A stretch of 64,000 bases of DNA. Origin: Psychroserpens jangbogonensis (GTDB lineage Bacteria; Bacteroidota; Bacteroidia; Flavobacteriales; Flavobacteriaceae). Made by a program: the position numbers and the translations under genes. Shown in pieces: positions 52,601 through 62,020 of this stretch (position 1 is its first letter; each line of letters begins with the position of its first letter). Below the pieces are notes generated by a model. That model was not told the origin of the DNA. It was given only the letters and a program-made list of their open reading frames with translations, and ran no database searches. Where the stretch lies: NCBI RefSeq assembly GCF_000797465.1, contig NZ_JSWG01000009.1:124001-188000 (forward strand), written 5' to 3'.

Positions 52601-53788
52601 ATGAAAACCTTAAACGACTTCAATTTTGATAATAAAAAAGCATTAATACGTGTAGATTTTAATGTGCCTTTAAATGATAATTTTGAAGTTACAGATGCCA
52701 CAAGAATTGTTTCTGCTAAACCTACAATTATTAAAATTTTAGAGGATGGTGGAAGTTGTATTTTGATGTCGCATTTAGGTCGACCTAATGGCGTTCAGGA
52801 TGAATTTTCATTGAAACATATTATAAATAAGGTAGAAGATGTTCTAGGGGTTGAAGTAAAGTTTGTTGATGATTGTGTTGGATCAAAAGCCGAACAAGCT
52901 GCAGAGAATTTGAATCCAGGTGAAATCTTATTATTAGAAAACCTACGTTTTCATGACGAAGAGAAACAAGGCGATAAGGATTTTGCCGAGTCGTTATCAA
53001 AGCTAGGCGATATTTATGTAAACGATGCGTTTGGTACTGCACATAGAGCACATGCTTCTACAACTATTATTGCTCAGTTTTTTCCAGAGCACAAATGTTT
53101 TGGTCATTTATTGGCTCAAGAAATCGATAGTATTAAAAAAGTAATGGAAACTGGAGAGAAACCTATTTTAGCTATTCTTGGCGGTGCAAAAGTGTCGTCT
53201 AAAATTACAATTATTGAAAATATTTTAGACAAGGTTGATCATTTGATAATTGGTGGAGGAATGACGTTTACATTTATAAAAGCTCAAGGAGGTTCTGTTG
53301 GAGACTCAATATGTGAAGACGATAAAATGGAACTTGCTTTAGAGATTATGAAACAAGCCGAAGCTAAGAATGTGCAAATTCATTTACCTATTGACGTGAT
53401 TGGAGCAAATGCATTTAGTAATGATGCAGACACGCAAATTATGGATGTAACTCAAATTCCTGATGGCTGGCAAGGGCTTGATTCTGGACCAAAATCTAAA
53501 GAAATTTTTCATAATGTAGTGATGCAGTGCAAAACCATTTTATGGAATGGACCACTTGGTGTTTTTGAAATGGAAAGTTTTGCTAACGGAACTATAGCTT
53601 TAGGAAATTCAATTGCTGAAGCAACTAAAAATGGTGCTTTTTCACTTGTTGGTGGTGGTGACTCTGTGGCTGCTGTAAAACAGTTTGGTTTTGAACACAA
53701 GGTAAGCTATGTGAGTACAGGAGGAGGCGCAATGCTTGAAAGTCTTGAAGGGAAAACATTACCAGGAATTGCTGCTATTTTAGAATAG
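52601..53788 (+). CDS. pgk: Phosphoglycerate kinase
   Basis: A 395-residue cytoplasmic glycolytic enzyme making ATP from 1,3-bisphosphoglycerate. The signature [15 protein letters not shown] is near residues 12-26. [33 protein letters not shown] and the nucleotide site [13 protein letters not shown] followed by [13 protein letters not shown] are all present. The ATG at 52601 was chosen over a start 39 bases upstream that would lie ahead of the promoter's transcription start. No clear terminator follows; the transglycosylase gene lies 135 bases beyond. Confidence 0.98.
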   Translation: MKTLNDFNFDNKKALIRVDFNVPLNDNFEVTDATRIVSAKPTIIKILEDGGSCILMSHLGRPNGVQDEFSLKHIINKVEDVLGVEVKFVDDCVGSKAEQAAENLNPGEILLLENLRFHDEEKQGDKDFAESLSKLGDIYVNDAFGTAHRAHASTTIIAQFFPEHKCFGHLLAQEIDSIKKVMETGEKPILAILGGAKVSSKITIIENILDKVDHLIIGGGMTFTFIKAQGGSVGDSICEDDKMELALEIMKQAEAKNVQIHLPIDVIGANAFSNDADTQIMDVTQIPDGWQGLDSGPKSKEIFHNVVMQCKTILWNGPLGVFEMESFANGTIALGNSIAEATKNGAFSLVGGGDSVAAVKQFGFEHKVSYVSTGGGAMLESLEGKTLPGIAAILE

Positions 53789-53923
53789 ATTCTATTTGCT
53801 TTCCTTTTTTGTTATTCAGAAGAATCTTACGCACATTGTTAATTTATCTTGTCAAACTTTCATTTTAGCTAAAAAAATACGATTTTAGCTGACCTATCGT
53901 TTAGATAGTTAAATAATCTACTA

Positions 53924-55516
53924 ATGAACCTTAAGCTTAAAACTCTAACTTTTAGCATTCTATTGAGCTGTATCTTTAGTTTTGGACAGGACAGCATTCC
54001 CGAAACAACCGAGGTTAAAAAAACAATAGAACCTATTGTAAAGGAAAACAACAAAATAGTTGTTGACTCTCTTATAGATGGTGAAAAAGTTATAAAAACA
54101 GAAATTAAGGCTGAATTAGATTCAACCGATTTAAGAAAATTAGAAGATCACCAACTGGCGGCAGAAATTGATCAAAAATGGCTAGAAGAACTCTATAGTA
54201 ATAATCTTTTCGATACCATTTATAAAACGGTTTCAGAATTAAAATACACTCCTGTTGATTACCCTGAATTGCCTACTGACACCTTAAAAGCAAGACTTAA
54301 AGAACTAAATGCTCGAACACCATTTAATATTGAGTATAATCCGTCCCTAGAAAGTGTAATAAAATCGTATTTAAAAAACAGAAGGCACTCTATGGAGAGA
54401 TTAATGTCTTTGAGTGATTACTATTTCCCACTGTTTGAAGAATCATTAGATAATTATGACATTCCATTAGAGGTAAAATACCTTGCCATTGTTGAGTCTG
54501 CATTAAAACCCAAAGCCAAATCTAGAGTTGGAGCAACAGGTTTATGGCAGTTTATGTTTGGAACAGGAAAAGAATATGGACTAAATGTAAGTAGTTATGT
54601 AGACGAACGTAGTGACCCAGTAAAATCTACAGTAGCGGCAAGTAAATATTTAGCTAGACTATATCGCATTTTTGGTGATTGGGATTTGGCATTAGCTGCG
54701 TACAACTCTGGGCCAGGAAATGTAAGCAAGGCGATTAGACGTTCAGGAGGTTATAAAAATTACTGGAATATTAGACCGCATTTACCGCGTGAAACAGCGG
54801 GTTATTTACCTGCGTTTTTGGCTACTATGTATATTTTTGAATTTGCTGAAGAACATGGCTTTAAAAAAGAACGACCAAATTTTCATTATGTTGAAACCGA
54901 TACTATTCATGTAAAAAAAATGATCACATTAGATCAGGTTTCCGAATTACTTGATGTTCCAATTGAAGAACTTCAGTTTTTAAACCCTTCATACAAATTG
55001 GATGTGATTCCATATATAAAGGGAGAGGATTACACTTTGCGTTTACCTCGAGAAGCTGTTGGTAAATTTGTTACAAATGAAGAACAGATTTATGCATTTG
55101 CCGAGAAGGAACTTAATAAAAGAGAAAAACCATTACCTCAATTTTTTGATTCAAAATCAAAAGTGAGATATCGTGTCAAATCAGGAGATTTTTTAGGTAA
55201 AATAGCTCGGAATTATGGTGTTCGCGTAAGTCAGATAAAACAATGGAACGGCTTACGAAGTAATAACCTTAAAATTGGTCAGCGACTAACTATTTATCCT
55301 AGAAAACCTGTGGCTTCTTCAAAATTAGCGAGCACTTCTAAATTAAAGAAAACAATAAATACCGAAGGCAAGTCAACTTATAAAGTTGAAAAAGGAGACT
55401 CTCTTTGGAGTATCTCTCAAAAACTTCCTGGAGTTTCTGTTCAAAATATCAAAGATTGGAACGATATTAGCGGTAACAAGCTAAAAATTGGAATGACACT
55501 TGTTGTGTCAAACTAA
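53924..55516 (+). CDS. MltD-like lytic transglycosylase with two LysM domains
   Basis: A 530-residue envelope enzyme that cleaves peptidoglycan glycan strands. A signal peptide (about residues 1-22) and a long charged helical linker (to about 140) are followed by an SLT catalytic domain with catalytic Glu191 in YLAIVESALKPKAKS, GATGLWQFM and AAYNSGPGNV. Two C-terminal LysM domains follow (about 410-460, YRVKSGDFLGKIARNYGV; and 485-530, YKVEKGDSLWSISQK). This is the MltD architecture. The DUF4837 lipoprotein gene follows after 15 bases, suggesting an operon. Confidence 0.95.
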   Translation: MNLKLKTLTFSILLSCIFSFGQDSIPETTEVKKTIEPIVKENNKIVVDSLIDGEKVIKTEIKAELDSTDLRKLEDHQLAAEIDQKWLEELYSNNLFDTIYKTVSELKYTPVDYPELPTDTLKARLKELNARTPFNIEYNPSLESVIKSYLKNRRHSMERLMSLSDYYFPLFEESLDNYDIPLEVKYLAIVESALKPKAKSRVGATGLWQFMFGTGKEYGLNVSSYVDERSDPVKSTVAASKYLARLYRIFGDWDLALAAYNSGPGNVSKAIRRSGGYKNYWNIRPHLPRETAGYLPAFLATMYIFEFAEEHGFKKERPNFHYVETDTIHVKKMITLDQVSELLDVPIEELQFLNPSYKLDVIPYIKGEDYTLRLPREAVGKFVTNEEQIYAFAEKELNKREKPLPQFFDSKSKVRYRVKSGDFLGKIARNYGVRVSQIKQWNGLRSNNLKIGQRLTIYPRKPVASSKLASTSKLKKTINTEGKSTYKVEKGDSLWSISQKLPGVSVQNIKDWNDISGNKLKIGMTLVVSN

Positions 55517-55531
55517 TTAAAAACACATACA

Positions 55532-56509
55532 ATGAAAAAAACACTCGCATTATTGCTAATAGCTATTACTTTCTTTTATGGATGTACAGACAAAAATGCT
55601 AAACGAATTGTTCCTAAATCTTCTGGAGGAAGTTTAAATGACATCACTGTAGTAGTTGATAATTTACTTTGGGAAAACAATATAGGCGAAGTCATAAGAG
55701 ATACTTTAGCATCACCAGTTGAAGGGCTATCCATAGAGGAACCTCGATTTAGATTACGACAAATGCCTCCTTCAATATTTACAGGTTTTGCTACTAAAAA
55801 CAGAACCGTTTTAAAAATTGAAAAAGGAAAACCAGCAGGAACTGTAATACTTTCAAATAAATACGCAAAGCCACAAACAGTGGTAGTGATTTCCGGGAAT
55901 ACAAATGCTGAAATTATTGATCAAATAAGTAATAATTCAGCAAAGATTATTGATGCTTTTAAAAAGGAAGAACTCATTGAGAAACAACGCAGAATTAAGA
56001 TCTCATTGTTTAATGACAAAGACATTCAGGAGCAATTAGGATTATCTTTAAGGTTTCCAACGGCATATAGAATTGCAAAAAATGAAGATGGTTTTTTCTG
56101 GTTAAGACGAGATATTGAAACAGGAACTGTAGACATCATGTTATATGAAGCACCATTGTCTGCCATAAGAAAAGGAGACAGCACAGTGGTTGATGTTGTA
56201 AGATTAAGAGATTCGGTAGGTAAAATTCATATTGAAGGTCCACTTGAGGGTTCATATATGGCAACTGAAAACAAGTATACACCATTTATTTCTGAAACTA
56301 TTTTAGATAATAAACCCGCTTTTGAGACTAAAGGACTTTGGGATGTAAAAAATGCATTTATGTCTGGGCCATTTATAAATTATGCTATTGAAGACAAGGT
56401 AAACAATCGATTGATTATTGTTGAAGGCTATGTGTTTGCTCCTTCGGTAGCAAAACGAGAGTATATGTTTGAATTAGAGGCTATTATAAAATCGATTACA
56501 ATTAAATAA
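55532..56509 (+). CDS. DUF4837 family lipoprotein
   Basis: A 325-residue exported protein with a lipoprotein signal ending FYGC (Cys18). The mature part has a beta-rich fold with no recognised catalytic motif: DITVVVDNLLWENNIGEVIRDT, RLRQMPPSIFTGF and FFWLRRDIETGTVDIMLYE are the characteristic stretches of DUF4837, a family largely restricted to Bacteroidota. Function is unknown. It is the second gene after the MltD-like transglycosylase, so a role in the cell wall is possible by context. A strong terminator follows. Confidence 0.88.
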   Translation: MKKTLALLLIAITFFYGCTDKNAKRIVPKSSGGSLNDITVVVDNLLWENNIGEVIRDTLASPVEGLSIEEPRFRLRQMPPSIFTGFATKNRTVLKIEKGKPAGTVILSNKYAKPQTVVVISGNTNAEIIDQISNNSAKIIDAFKKEELIEKQRRIKISLFNDKDIQEQLGLSLRFPTAYRIAKNEDGFFWLRRDIETGTVDIMLYEAPLSAIRKGDSTVVDVVRLRDSVGKIHIEGPLEGSYMATENKYTPFISETILDNKPAFETKGLWDVKNAFMSGPFINYAIEDKVNNRLIIVEGYVFAPSVAKREYMFELEAIIKSITIK

Positions 56510-56510
56510 A

Positions 56511-56545
56511 AAAAAGCCAACATTTTTAATGTTGGCTTTTTTTTT
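56511..56545 (+). terminator. Terminator after the DUF4837 gene (also facing tatA)
   Basis: AAAAAGCCAACA / TGTTGGCTTTTT with a 7-base loop and T-run. The A-run on the left makes it usable for the convergent tatA gene too. Confidence 0.92.
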
Positions 56546-56558
56546 AGTTTATAGAATT

Positions 56559-56747
56559 TTATTCTTTTTTATCTGTAGTAGTTGGTTTGTCTTCTTCTTT
56601 ACTGGCATCTTTAAATTCTTTAATACCACTGCCAAGACCTCTCATAAGTTCAGGGATTTTCTTTCCGCCAAACATTAGTAATACTACAACAACTATTAAA
56701 ACAATTTGCCATGCTCCAAAAGCTAAAAATATGCTAGATGCTATCAT
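56559..56747 (-). CDS. tatA: Twin-arginine translocase subunit TatA/TatE
   Basis: A 62-residue inner membrane protein, part of the Tat pore for folded proteins. One N-terminal helix (about residues 8-26) is followed by the [23 protein letters not shown] amphipathic segment, the defining TatA pattern, and a short charged tail. tatC and tatB are not in view. A promoter at 56767 gives a short leader of about 12 bases or so. Confidence 0.94.
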   Translation of the reverse strand: MIASSIFLAFGAWQIVLIVVVVLLMFGGKKIPELMRGLGSGIKEFKDASKEEDKPTTTDKKE

Positions 56748-56766
56748 AATGAGTAATTTTGAATTG

Positions 56767-56774
56767 CAAATTTA
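56767..56774 (-). promoter_or_regulatory. -7 box of the tatA promoter
   Basis: The minus strand reads TAAATTTG, an exact TAnnTTTG match, 19 bases before the tatA start. Confidence 0.55.
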
Positions 56775-56848
56775 ATAATTAAACTTAAGAATAAACGTTT
56801 TAATGCAAACTTTAAGATAAGCCTTGAACTTGTAGTATAAATTTTATT

Positions 56849-56856
56849 TAATTTTG
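56849..56856 (+). promoter_or_regulatory. -7 box of the M23 peptidase gene promoter
   Basis: TAATTTTG, an exact TAnnTTTG match, immediately (7 bases) ahead of the start codon at 56864. TTG triplets at 56824 and 56830 are possible -33 elements. The very short distance implies an almost leaderless message. Confidence 0.45.
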
Positions 56857-56863
56857 TTGAACA

Positions 56864-57730
56864 ATGGCAAAAAAGCAGAAAGAAAAAAGAATAGCTAGAA
56901 AACTACTTCACAAGTATCGTTTAGTCGTTTTAAACGAAGACACTTTTGAAGAGCGTTTTGCTATCAAATTAACACGATTGAATGTTTTTGTTATTGCATC
57001 AATCTCTACAATTTTATTGATAGCAGGTACTATTTTTCTAATATCATTCACGTCATTAAAAGAGTACATTCCTGGTTATTCTTCAACGGCATTAAAAAAG
57101 AAAGCAACAGAACTCAACAATAAAACAGATTCATTACAGCAGGTTATAAATTTAAATGAGCAATATTACGCATCGATTAAACGTGTATTAACAGGTGATG
57201 TTAATACTGTTGAATTTAATAGAGATTCCATAATTGATGCAGCAAGCATTGATGCAGGACAATTAAATTTAGCACCAACAAAAGAAGATTCCCTTTTAAG
57301 AGATGTTATAGATAAAGAAGATAAGTATAACGTTTTTGAATCAGGATTGCCTAATACTAACTTTGTGCTATTTCCACCAGTTAATGGAACTATATCTGAG
57401 CCCTATAATGTTGAAGAAAAACACTATGCTGTTGATGTAGTGGTTGCCGAAGATACGCCTGTAAAAGCTACAGCAGATGGCACAGTGATTTTTGCAGAAT
57501 GGACAGTACAAACAGGATACGTTGCTATTATAGAACATAACAATGAACTAATCTCTGTATATAAACACAATGCATCACTTACAAAGCAGCAAGGTGATTT
57601 AGTAAAAGCGGGAGAGGTTATTGCTTTAGCAGGAAACTCTGGTGAATTAACAACAGGTCCACATCTGCACTTTGAACTTTGGAACAGGGGTTATCCTGTT
57701 AATCCAACTAACTTTATTGATTTTAAGTAA
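56864..57730 (+). CDS. M23 family peptidoglycan endopeptidase (membrane-anchored)
   Basis: A 288-residue envelope protein. A basic N terminus is followed by one transmembrane helix (about residues 42-64), a helical coiled coil (about 80-110) and the M23/LytM domain (about 185-285). The LytM motifs are HYAVDVVV for HxxxD, YKHNAS and HLHFEL with the final zinc His residues. It may cut peptidoglycan crosslinks or act as an activator; the ligands appear complete. The gene overlaps the GH3-type gene by one base (TAATG), so they are translationally coupled. Confidence 0.93.
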   Translation: MAKKQKEKRIARKLLHKYRLVVLNEDTFEERFAIKLTRLNVFVIASISTILLIAGTIFLISFTSLKEYIPGYSSTALKKKATELNNKTDSLQQVINLNEQYYASIKRVLTGDVNTVEFNRDSIIDAASIDAGQLNLAPTKEDSLLRDVIDKEDKYNVFESGLPNTNFVLFPPVNGTISEPYNVEEKHYAVDVVVAEDTPVKATADGTVIFAEWTVQTGYVAIIEHNNELISVYKHNASLTKQQGDLVKAGEVIALAGNSGELTTGPHLHFELWNRGYPVNPTNFIDFK

Positions 57731-59232
57731 TGCAGTCTATAAAATCGTTATTAGCAGTTCCATTTGCTAAAATAGTAAGAAAATCAGTTTTGAAATGGGC
57801 TAATAATCCAATTGAAACTCAAGAAAAAGTATTTCAGTCACTCATAAAAGATGCTGCTAAAACACAGTTTGGAATAGACCATAATTTTAGCAACATTATT
57901 ACTTATGAAGATTTTGAAAAACAAGTCCCTATAAGAGATTACGAAGCTTTAAAACCTTATGTTGAACGCGTAGTTGCAGGCGAAGAAGACATTCTTTGGA
58001 AAGGGAAACCTATTTATTTCGCTAAAACATCAGGTACAACTTCTGGAGCCAAGTATATTCCTATTACAAAAGAAAGCATGCCGACACATGTTGAAGCTGC
58101 CAGAAACGCGATACTCATGTATATTGCAGAAAAAGGCAACAGTAAATTTGTTGATGGGAAAATGATTTTCCTTCAAGGGAGTCCTGTTTTGAAAGAGCAA
58201 AACGGAATTCAGCTTGGTCGACTTTCAGGAATTGTAGCCCATTATGTGCCGAAATATCTTCAAAAAAACAGAATGCCTTCTTGGAAAACTAATTGTATTG
58301 ACGATTGGGAAACAAAAGTTGAAGCGGTTGTCGATGAGACTTTACCTGAAGACATGACCATAATTTCTGGAATACCGTCTTGGGTACAAATGTATTTTGA
58401 GAAAATTCAAGAAAGAACAGGACAAAAGGTGGGCGACGTTTTTAAAAACTTCAATCTATTTATTTTTGGCGGTGTAAACTATGAGCCTTATCGAGCAAAG
58501 TTTGAAAATCTTATAGGCCGAAAAGTGGATAGTATTGAATTATATCCTGCAAGTGAAGGTTTTTTCGCATTTCAAGATAAACAAAACGAAAAAGGGATGC
58601 TACTCCAATTAAACTCGGGCATTTTCTATGAGTTTATTAAAGCGGATGAGTTTTTTAATGAAAACCCTAAACGTTTAACCATTAAAGATGTTGAGGTTGG
58701 TATTAATTATGTGATTATTATTTCAACTAATGCAGGGCTTTGGGCTTATAACATTGGAGATACCATTCAGTTCACAAGCGTAAGCCCTTATCGTGTTATT
58801 GTTTCAGGTCGAATAAAACATTTTATTTCGGCTTTTGGCGAACATGTTATTGGTAAAGAAGTTGAACAAGCGCTTCAAGAAGCGATTTTGGGTTCAAATA
58901 TTCAAGTTTCAGAGTTTACGGTAGCGCCTCAAATTAATCCGGAATCTGGTCTACCTTATCACGAGTGGTTTATTGAGTTTGAAAATGCTCCAGAAGACTT
59001 TTCTGCCTTAGCTGAAAAAATAGATCAATCATTACAGCAGCAAAACAGTTATTATTTTGATCTCATTAAAGGTAAAATCTTACAGCCACTAAAAATTAAA
59101 ACAATACAGAAAAACGGATTTCAGGATTATATGAAATCTATAGGTAAATTAGGAGGGCAAAATAAGCTTCCTAGACTTTCTAATGACCGAAAAATAGCAG
59201 AGACTCTATACGCATTAAAATTGACTAAATAA
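57730..59232 (+). CDS. GH3-family acyl-adenylating enzyme
   Basis: A 500-residue cytoplasmic protein of the GH3 (auxin-responsive promoter) family. The adenylate-forming P-loop motif is KTSGTTSGAKYIPIT (about residues 98-112). SIELYPASEGFFAFQD, NYVIIISTNAGLWAYNIGDTIQF and GRIKHFISAFGEHVIGKEVEQAL follow, which correspond to motifs 2 and 3. Plant members conjugate amino acids to hormones. Bacterial members exist widely in Bacteroidota with unknown substrates, perhaps acyl-lipids. It overlaps the M23 peptidase gene by one base, which hints at an envelope-related substrate. Confidence 0.9.
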   Translation: MQSIKSLLAVPFAKIVRKSVLKWANNPIETQEKVFQSLIKDAAKTQFGIDHNFSNIITYEDFEKQVPIRDYEALKPYVERVVAGEEDILWKGKPIYFAKTSGTTSGAKYIPITKESMPTHVEAARNAILMYIAEKGNSKFVDGKMIFLQGSPVLKEQNGIQLGRLSGIVAHYVPKYLQKNRMPSWKTNCIDDWETKVEAVVDETLPEDMTIISGIPSWVQMYFEKIQERTGQKVGDVFKNFNLFIFGGVNYEPYRAKFENLIGRKVDSIELYPASEGFFAFQDKQNEKGMLLQLNSGIFYEFIKADEFFNENPKRLTIKDVEVGINYVIIISTNAGLWAYNIGDTIQFTSVSPYRVIVSGRIKHFISAFGEHVIGKEVEQALQEAILGSNIQVSEFTVAPQINPESGLPYHEWFIEFENAPEDFSALAEKIDQSLQQQNSYYFDLIKGKILQPLKIKTIQKNGFQDYMKSIGKLGGQNKLPRLSNDRKIAETLYALKLTK

Positions 59233-59235
59233 TGT

Positions 59236-59243
59236 TATATTTG
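59236..59243 (+). promoter_or_regulatory. -7 box of the DUF6909 gene promoter
   Basis: TATATTTG, an exact TAnnTTTG match, 17 bases before the start at 59261. It separates this gene from the M23/GH3 pair. Confidence 0.6.
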
Positions 59244-59260
59244 CTAGCTAAACATTGCAT

Positions 59261-60955
59261 ATGAGTAAGAAAAAAAATCACGGAAGAACGAGAGCTCAAG
59301 AGAGCTCAAGCGCCATTGAAAGAATGTACATTACTATGAGGCATTTGTTTAATCGAGGATTCTACAAGCCAATGGGAGTTTCTGGTGAAACTCTGCGCGA
59401 AGCACTATTGCTTTTAAGACCAGAAATTTATGGGTCTATCTCAGAAGAGAAAGCTGAATTGGAAGGTTTGTTATATGTGATAGACAGATTACCTGAAGGC
59501 ATTGAACAGTGTCGATTTATTAACCTTACAAGTGATGAAGGTTATGGCAATTCTCATTTTAAAGTAATTATTCCACCTAAAAGGCGTCGCAACTGTTATC
59601 GAATAGATGATGAGCAAATGAACATCGAAATTACGAGGGGACGTTCTGAGATTTATGATATCCTAACTCATATAACGTTTCTTTTTGTTGAGTCTCATAA
59701 AATTAGTAAACGTGTTTTAATAGACGAAAAAGGAACGACAATTCGTGACTGGATTAAGCTAGAAAAAGCTGTGCTTTCAGAAGATAAGCTTAGCCAAAAA
59801 GAAAGAGAAATTGCAATTACACATACCGCAAATATTTTAGGTAGAACATTTAATGAACTTACCGAAGCTCATAAACAATTTACTTCAAGCTCAAATCCAG
59901 ACCGTTTATTACATATTATTTATTGGTTAGGAAAATTAGCAATAGAGGAAGTGATCAATAACGACAAGAGAACTGTGACTTTTAGTCCAGTTTTAAGAGA
60001 ACGTTTAGGACACCATATTCATGGAGAAATTTGGGCAGATCACATTAAGGATGTTTTACATAAACACGGTCTTTTAAAGCGTCCAATACACGTTATAAGT
60101 GCTAACATGCATAGTGTAATGAACTCTGTTTTTGCACCAATTGCGTTAAAGAGTTTAACAGCAAAAAAGAGCATTTTTGAAGTTTACGAAGCTTTAAGCC
60201 AAAAAGATAATCAGACTTTACGCAATAAAGTAACCAAAGAGGCGTTGCAGAATGGAATGATATATATTGAAGATACTTCTGGGACCAACATAGATGTTCA
60301 GATTTTTGATACGGATAAGATAGATTTTTCAAAAACAGATATTAAGGTCGGAAAAGATTTTAATGAAAGTGAAAAACCAGTCATTTTTGTAATGGATTAT
60401 GCTTTTGGTGAGCAAGCTTATGAGACAATTGATGAGTTGTTCAAACCTATAAAAGCTGATAAAGAAAAGGTGTACCTTAATGTTGAATCGGTTTCTATAA
60501 TGGGTAAAGCAGGAATTTTAGAAGGTGGAAAAGGCGATATTATGATTCCTTCAGCACATATTTTTGAAGGAACAGCTGATAATTATCCTTTTAAAAATGA
60601 ATTATGCAAATCAGATCTAGAAGGTCAAGGTGTTGATGTTTATGAAGGATCAATGATAACAGTGTTAGGAACCTCGCTTCAAAACAAAGAGATATTAAAG
60701 TTCTTTCATAATTCAACATGGAATGTTATCGGACTCGAAATGGAAGGTGCGCATTACCAAAAAGCAATTCAAGCCGCTTCAAAAGTAAGGGTTAGTATCA
60801 ATCCAAATGTAAAGGTTAGATATGCTTATTATGCTAGTGATAATCCATTAGAAACAGGGAGTACATTAGCTTCAGGAGGCCTAGGTACTTCGGGGGTAAA
60901 GCCAACATATTTAATAACTAGAAAAATATTACAACAAATATTTAATAATAATTAA
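59261..60955 (+). CDS. DUF6909 family protein with nucleoside-phosphorylase-like C-terminal half
   Basis: A 564-residue cytoplasmic protein of a Bacteroidota-specific family (DUF6909 by memory). Residues 1-330 are mostly helical with no known motif. Residues 335-560 look like a phosphorylase/nucleosidase fold: GKAGILEGGKGDIMIPSAHIFEG near 413-435, VIGLEMEGAHYQKAIQ near 488-503, where purine phosphorylases have a metal/nucleoside-contacting EMEG or EMES, and YYASDNPLETG near 523-533, matching the SDN/CDNP motif. The start at 59261 was chosen since an upstream TTG gives only two extra residues. The activity is not known. Confidence 0.8.
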   Translation: MSKKKNHGRTRAQESSSAIERMYITMRHLFNRGFYKPMGVSGETLREALLLLRPEIYGSISEEKAELEGLLYVIDRLPEGIEQCRFINLTSDEGYGNSHFKVIIPPKRRRNCYRIDDEQMNIEITRGRSEIYDILTHITFLFVESHKISKRVLIDEKGTTIRDWIKLEKAVLSEDKLSQKEREIAITHTANILGRTFNELTEAHKQFTSSSNPDRLLHIIYWLGKLAIEEVINNDKRTVTFSPVLRERLGHHIHGEIWADHIKDVLHKHGLLKRPIHVISANMHSVMNSVFAPIALKSLTAKKSIFEVYEALSQKDNQTLRNKVTKEALQNGMIYIEDTSGTNIDVQIFDTDKIDFSKTDIKVGKDFNESEKPVIFVMDYAFGEQAYETIDELFKPIKADKEKVYLNVESVSIMGKAGILEGGKGDIMIPSAHIFEGTADNYPFKNELCKSDLEGQGVDVYEGSMITVLGTSLQNKEILKFFHNSTWNVIGLEMEGAHYQKAIQAASKVRVSINPNVKVRYAYYASDNPLETGSTLASGGLGTSGVKPTYLITRKILQQIFNNN

Positions 60956-60961
60956 TTAACC

Positions 60962-62020
60962 ATGAGCAAAGATTTACAGGATCAAAACAAAAATAACGAA
61001 GAAGTAGATTTATTAGTTTTGTTCAACTATTTAGGCGACAAAATCAATAAGTTTTTTGCTTTTGTTGTAAAGCTTATTATATCAATATTTTCTGTATTCA
61101 TTTATGCTGTTAGAGCCTTTATAAACAATATAAAAGTTATTGCATTGGTTGTGGTGATTTCGGGATTTGCAGGATTTTTGCTAGAAAAGACAAGAACTAA
61201 AAAGTATGATTCTGCAATGCTTGTAAGAACACATTTTGGTTCTAAATACCAACTATCTACTAACATCAACTATTATAATGCTTTAATCGAATCGGAAGAT
61301 TATAATACACTAGCATCTATATTCGAAATTCACGAAGACACTATAGCTAAAGTCGTTAATTTTGAGATGGCTATGGGTCCGGAAACAGAAAACGAAAGAA
61401 TTAGAGAATACGATCAATTTGTTAGTTCGATTGATAGTGTCAGGGCTCAAGATATAAATTATGATGATTTCATTTTAAACAGAGATATTTATTCAGGTAA
61501 TTTATTTGAAATAAGGGTTGAGTCAACAAAACGTGATATTTTCAAGAATTTGGAAACTGGAATTAACAAGTCTTTTAAAAATATTTATTCTATCGAGCAG
61601 ATGGGAAAAAGAGACTCAATGATTGTGATAAAGAGGAAAAATATTTTAACCTCAATACAGCAGATTGATTCACTTAAAAAAGTGTACATAAGAGTAATTG
61701 AAAATGAATCTGAAAACACAAAAGCAAATTTAAGTTTCAGTGATGGATTTCCATTAAAACAAGAGAAATCGGAAACAAAAGAGTATCAACTTCTTGATAA
61801 AGAAATAAAACTTAGAGATGAATTAAGGACATTAGAAGAAGAGAAGCTTGAAGAAAATGTTTTTTACGATGTGATTTCTAGTTTTCAAGTGGTGGGTAAT
61901 GAAGTGAAATATTGGTATGAAAAGTATACTGTTGTTTTCCCTATGTTAGGGTTTTTACTTTTATGTTTATTATTTATGTTAAATAAATTCACTGTATATG
62001 TCAAAAACTATGAGGCCTAA
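60962..62020 (+). CDS. Wzz-like polysaccharide chain-length/co-polymerase protein
   Basis: A 352-residue inner membrane protein. A long amphipathic N terminus and a hydrophobic stretch (about residues 35-55) precede a first transmembrane helix (about 59-77), and a last helix lies near residues 320-340. Between them is a periplasmic domain with helical coiled coil (KRKNILTSIQQIDSLKK; KEYQLLDKEIKLRDELRTLEEEK). The layout of two flanking helices with a coiled periplasmic core is that of Wzz chain-length determinants. No kinase domain is attached. It begins the polysaccharide locus and its 3' end overlaps the rfbB remnant by 11 bases. Confidence 0.75.
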   Translation: MSKDLQDQNKNNEEVDLLVLFNYLGDKINKFFAFVVKLIISIFSVFIYAVRAFINNIKVIALVVVISGFAGFLLEKTRTKKYDSAMLVRTHFGSKYQLSTNINYYNALIESEDYNTLASIFEIHEDTIAKVVNFEMAMGPETENERIREYDQFVSSIDSVRAQDINYDDFILNRDIYSGNLFEIRVESTKRDIFKNLETGINKSFKNIYSIEQMGKRDSMIVIKRKNILTSIQQIDSLKKVYIRVIENESENTKANLSFSDGFPLKQEKSETKEYQLLDKEIKLRDELRTLEEEKLEENVFYDVISSFQVVGNEVKYWYEKYTVVFPMLGFLLLCLLFMLNKFTVYVKNYEA

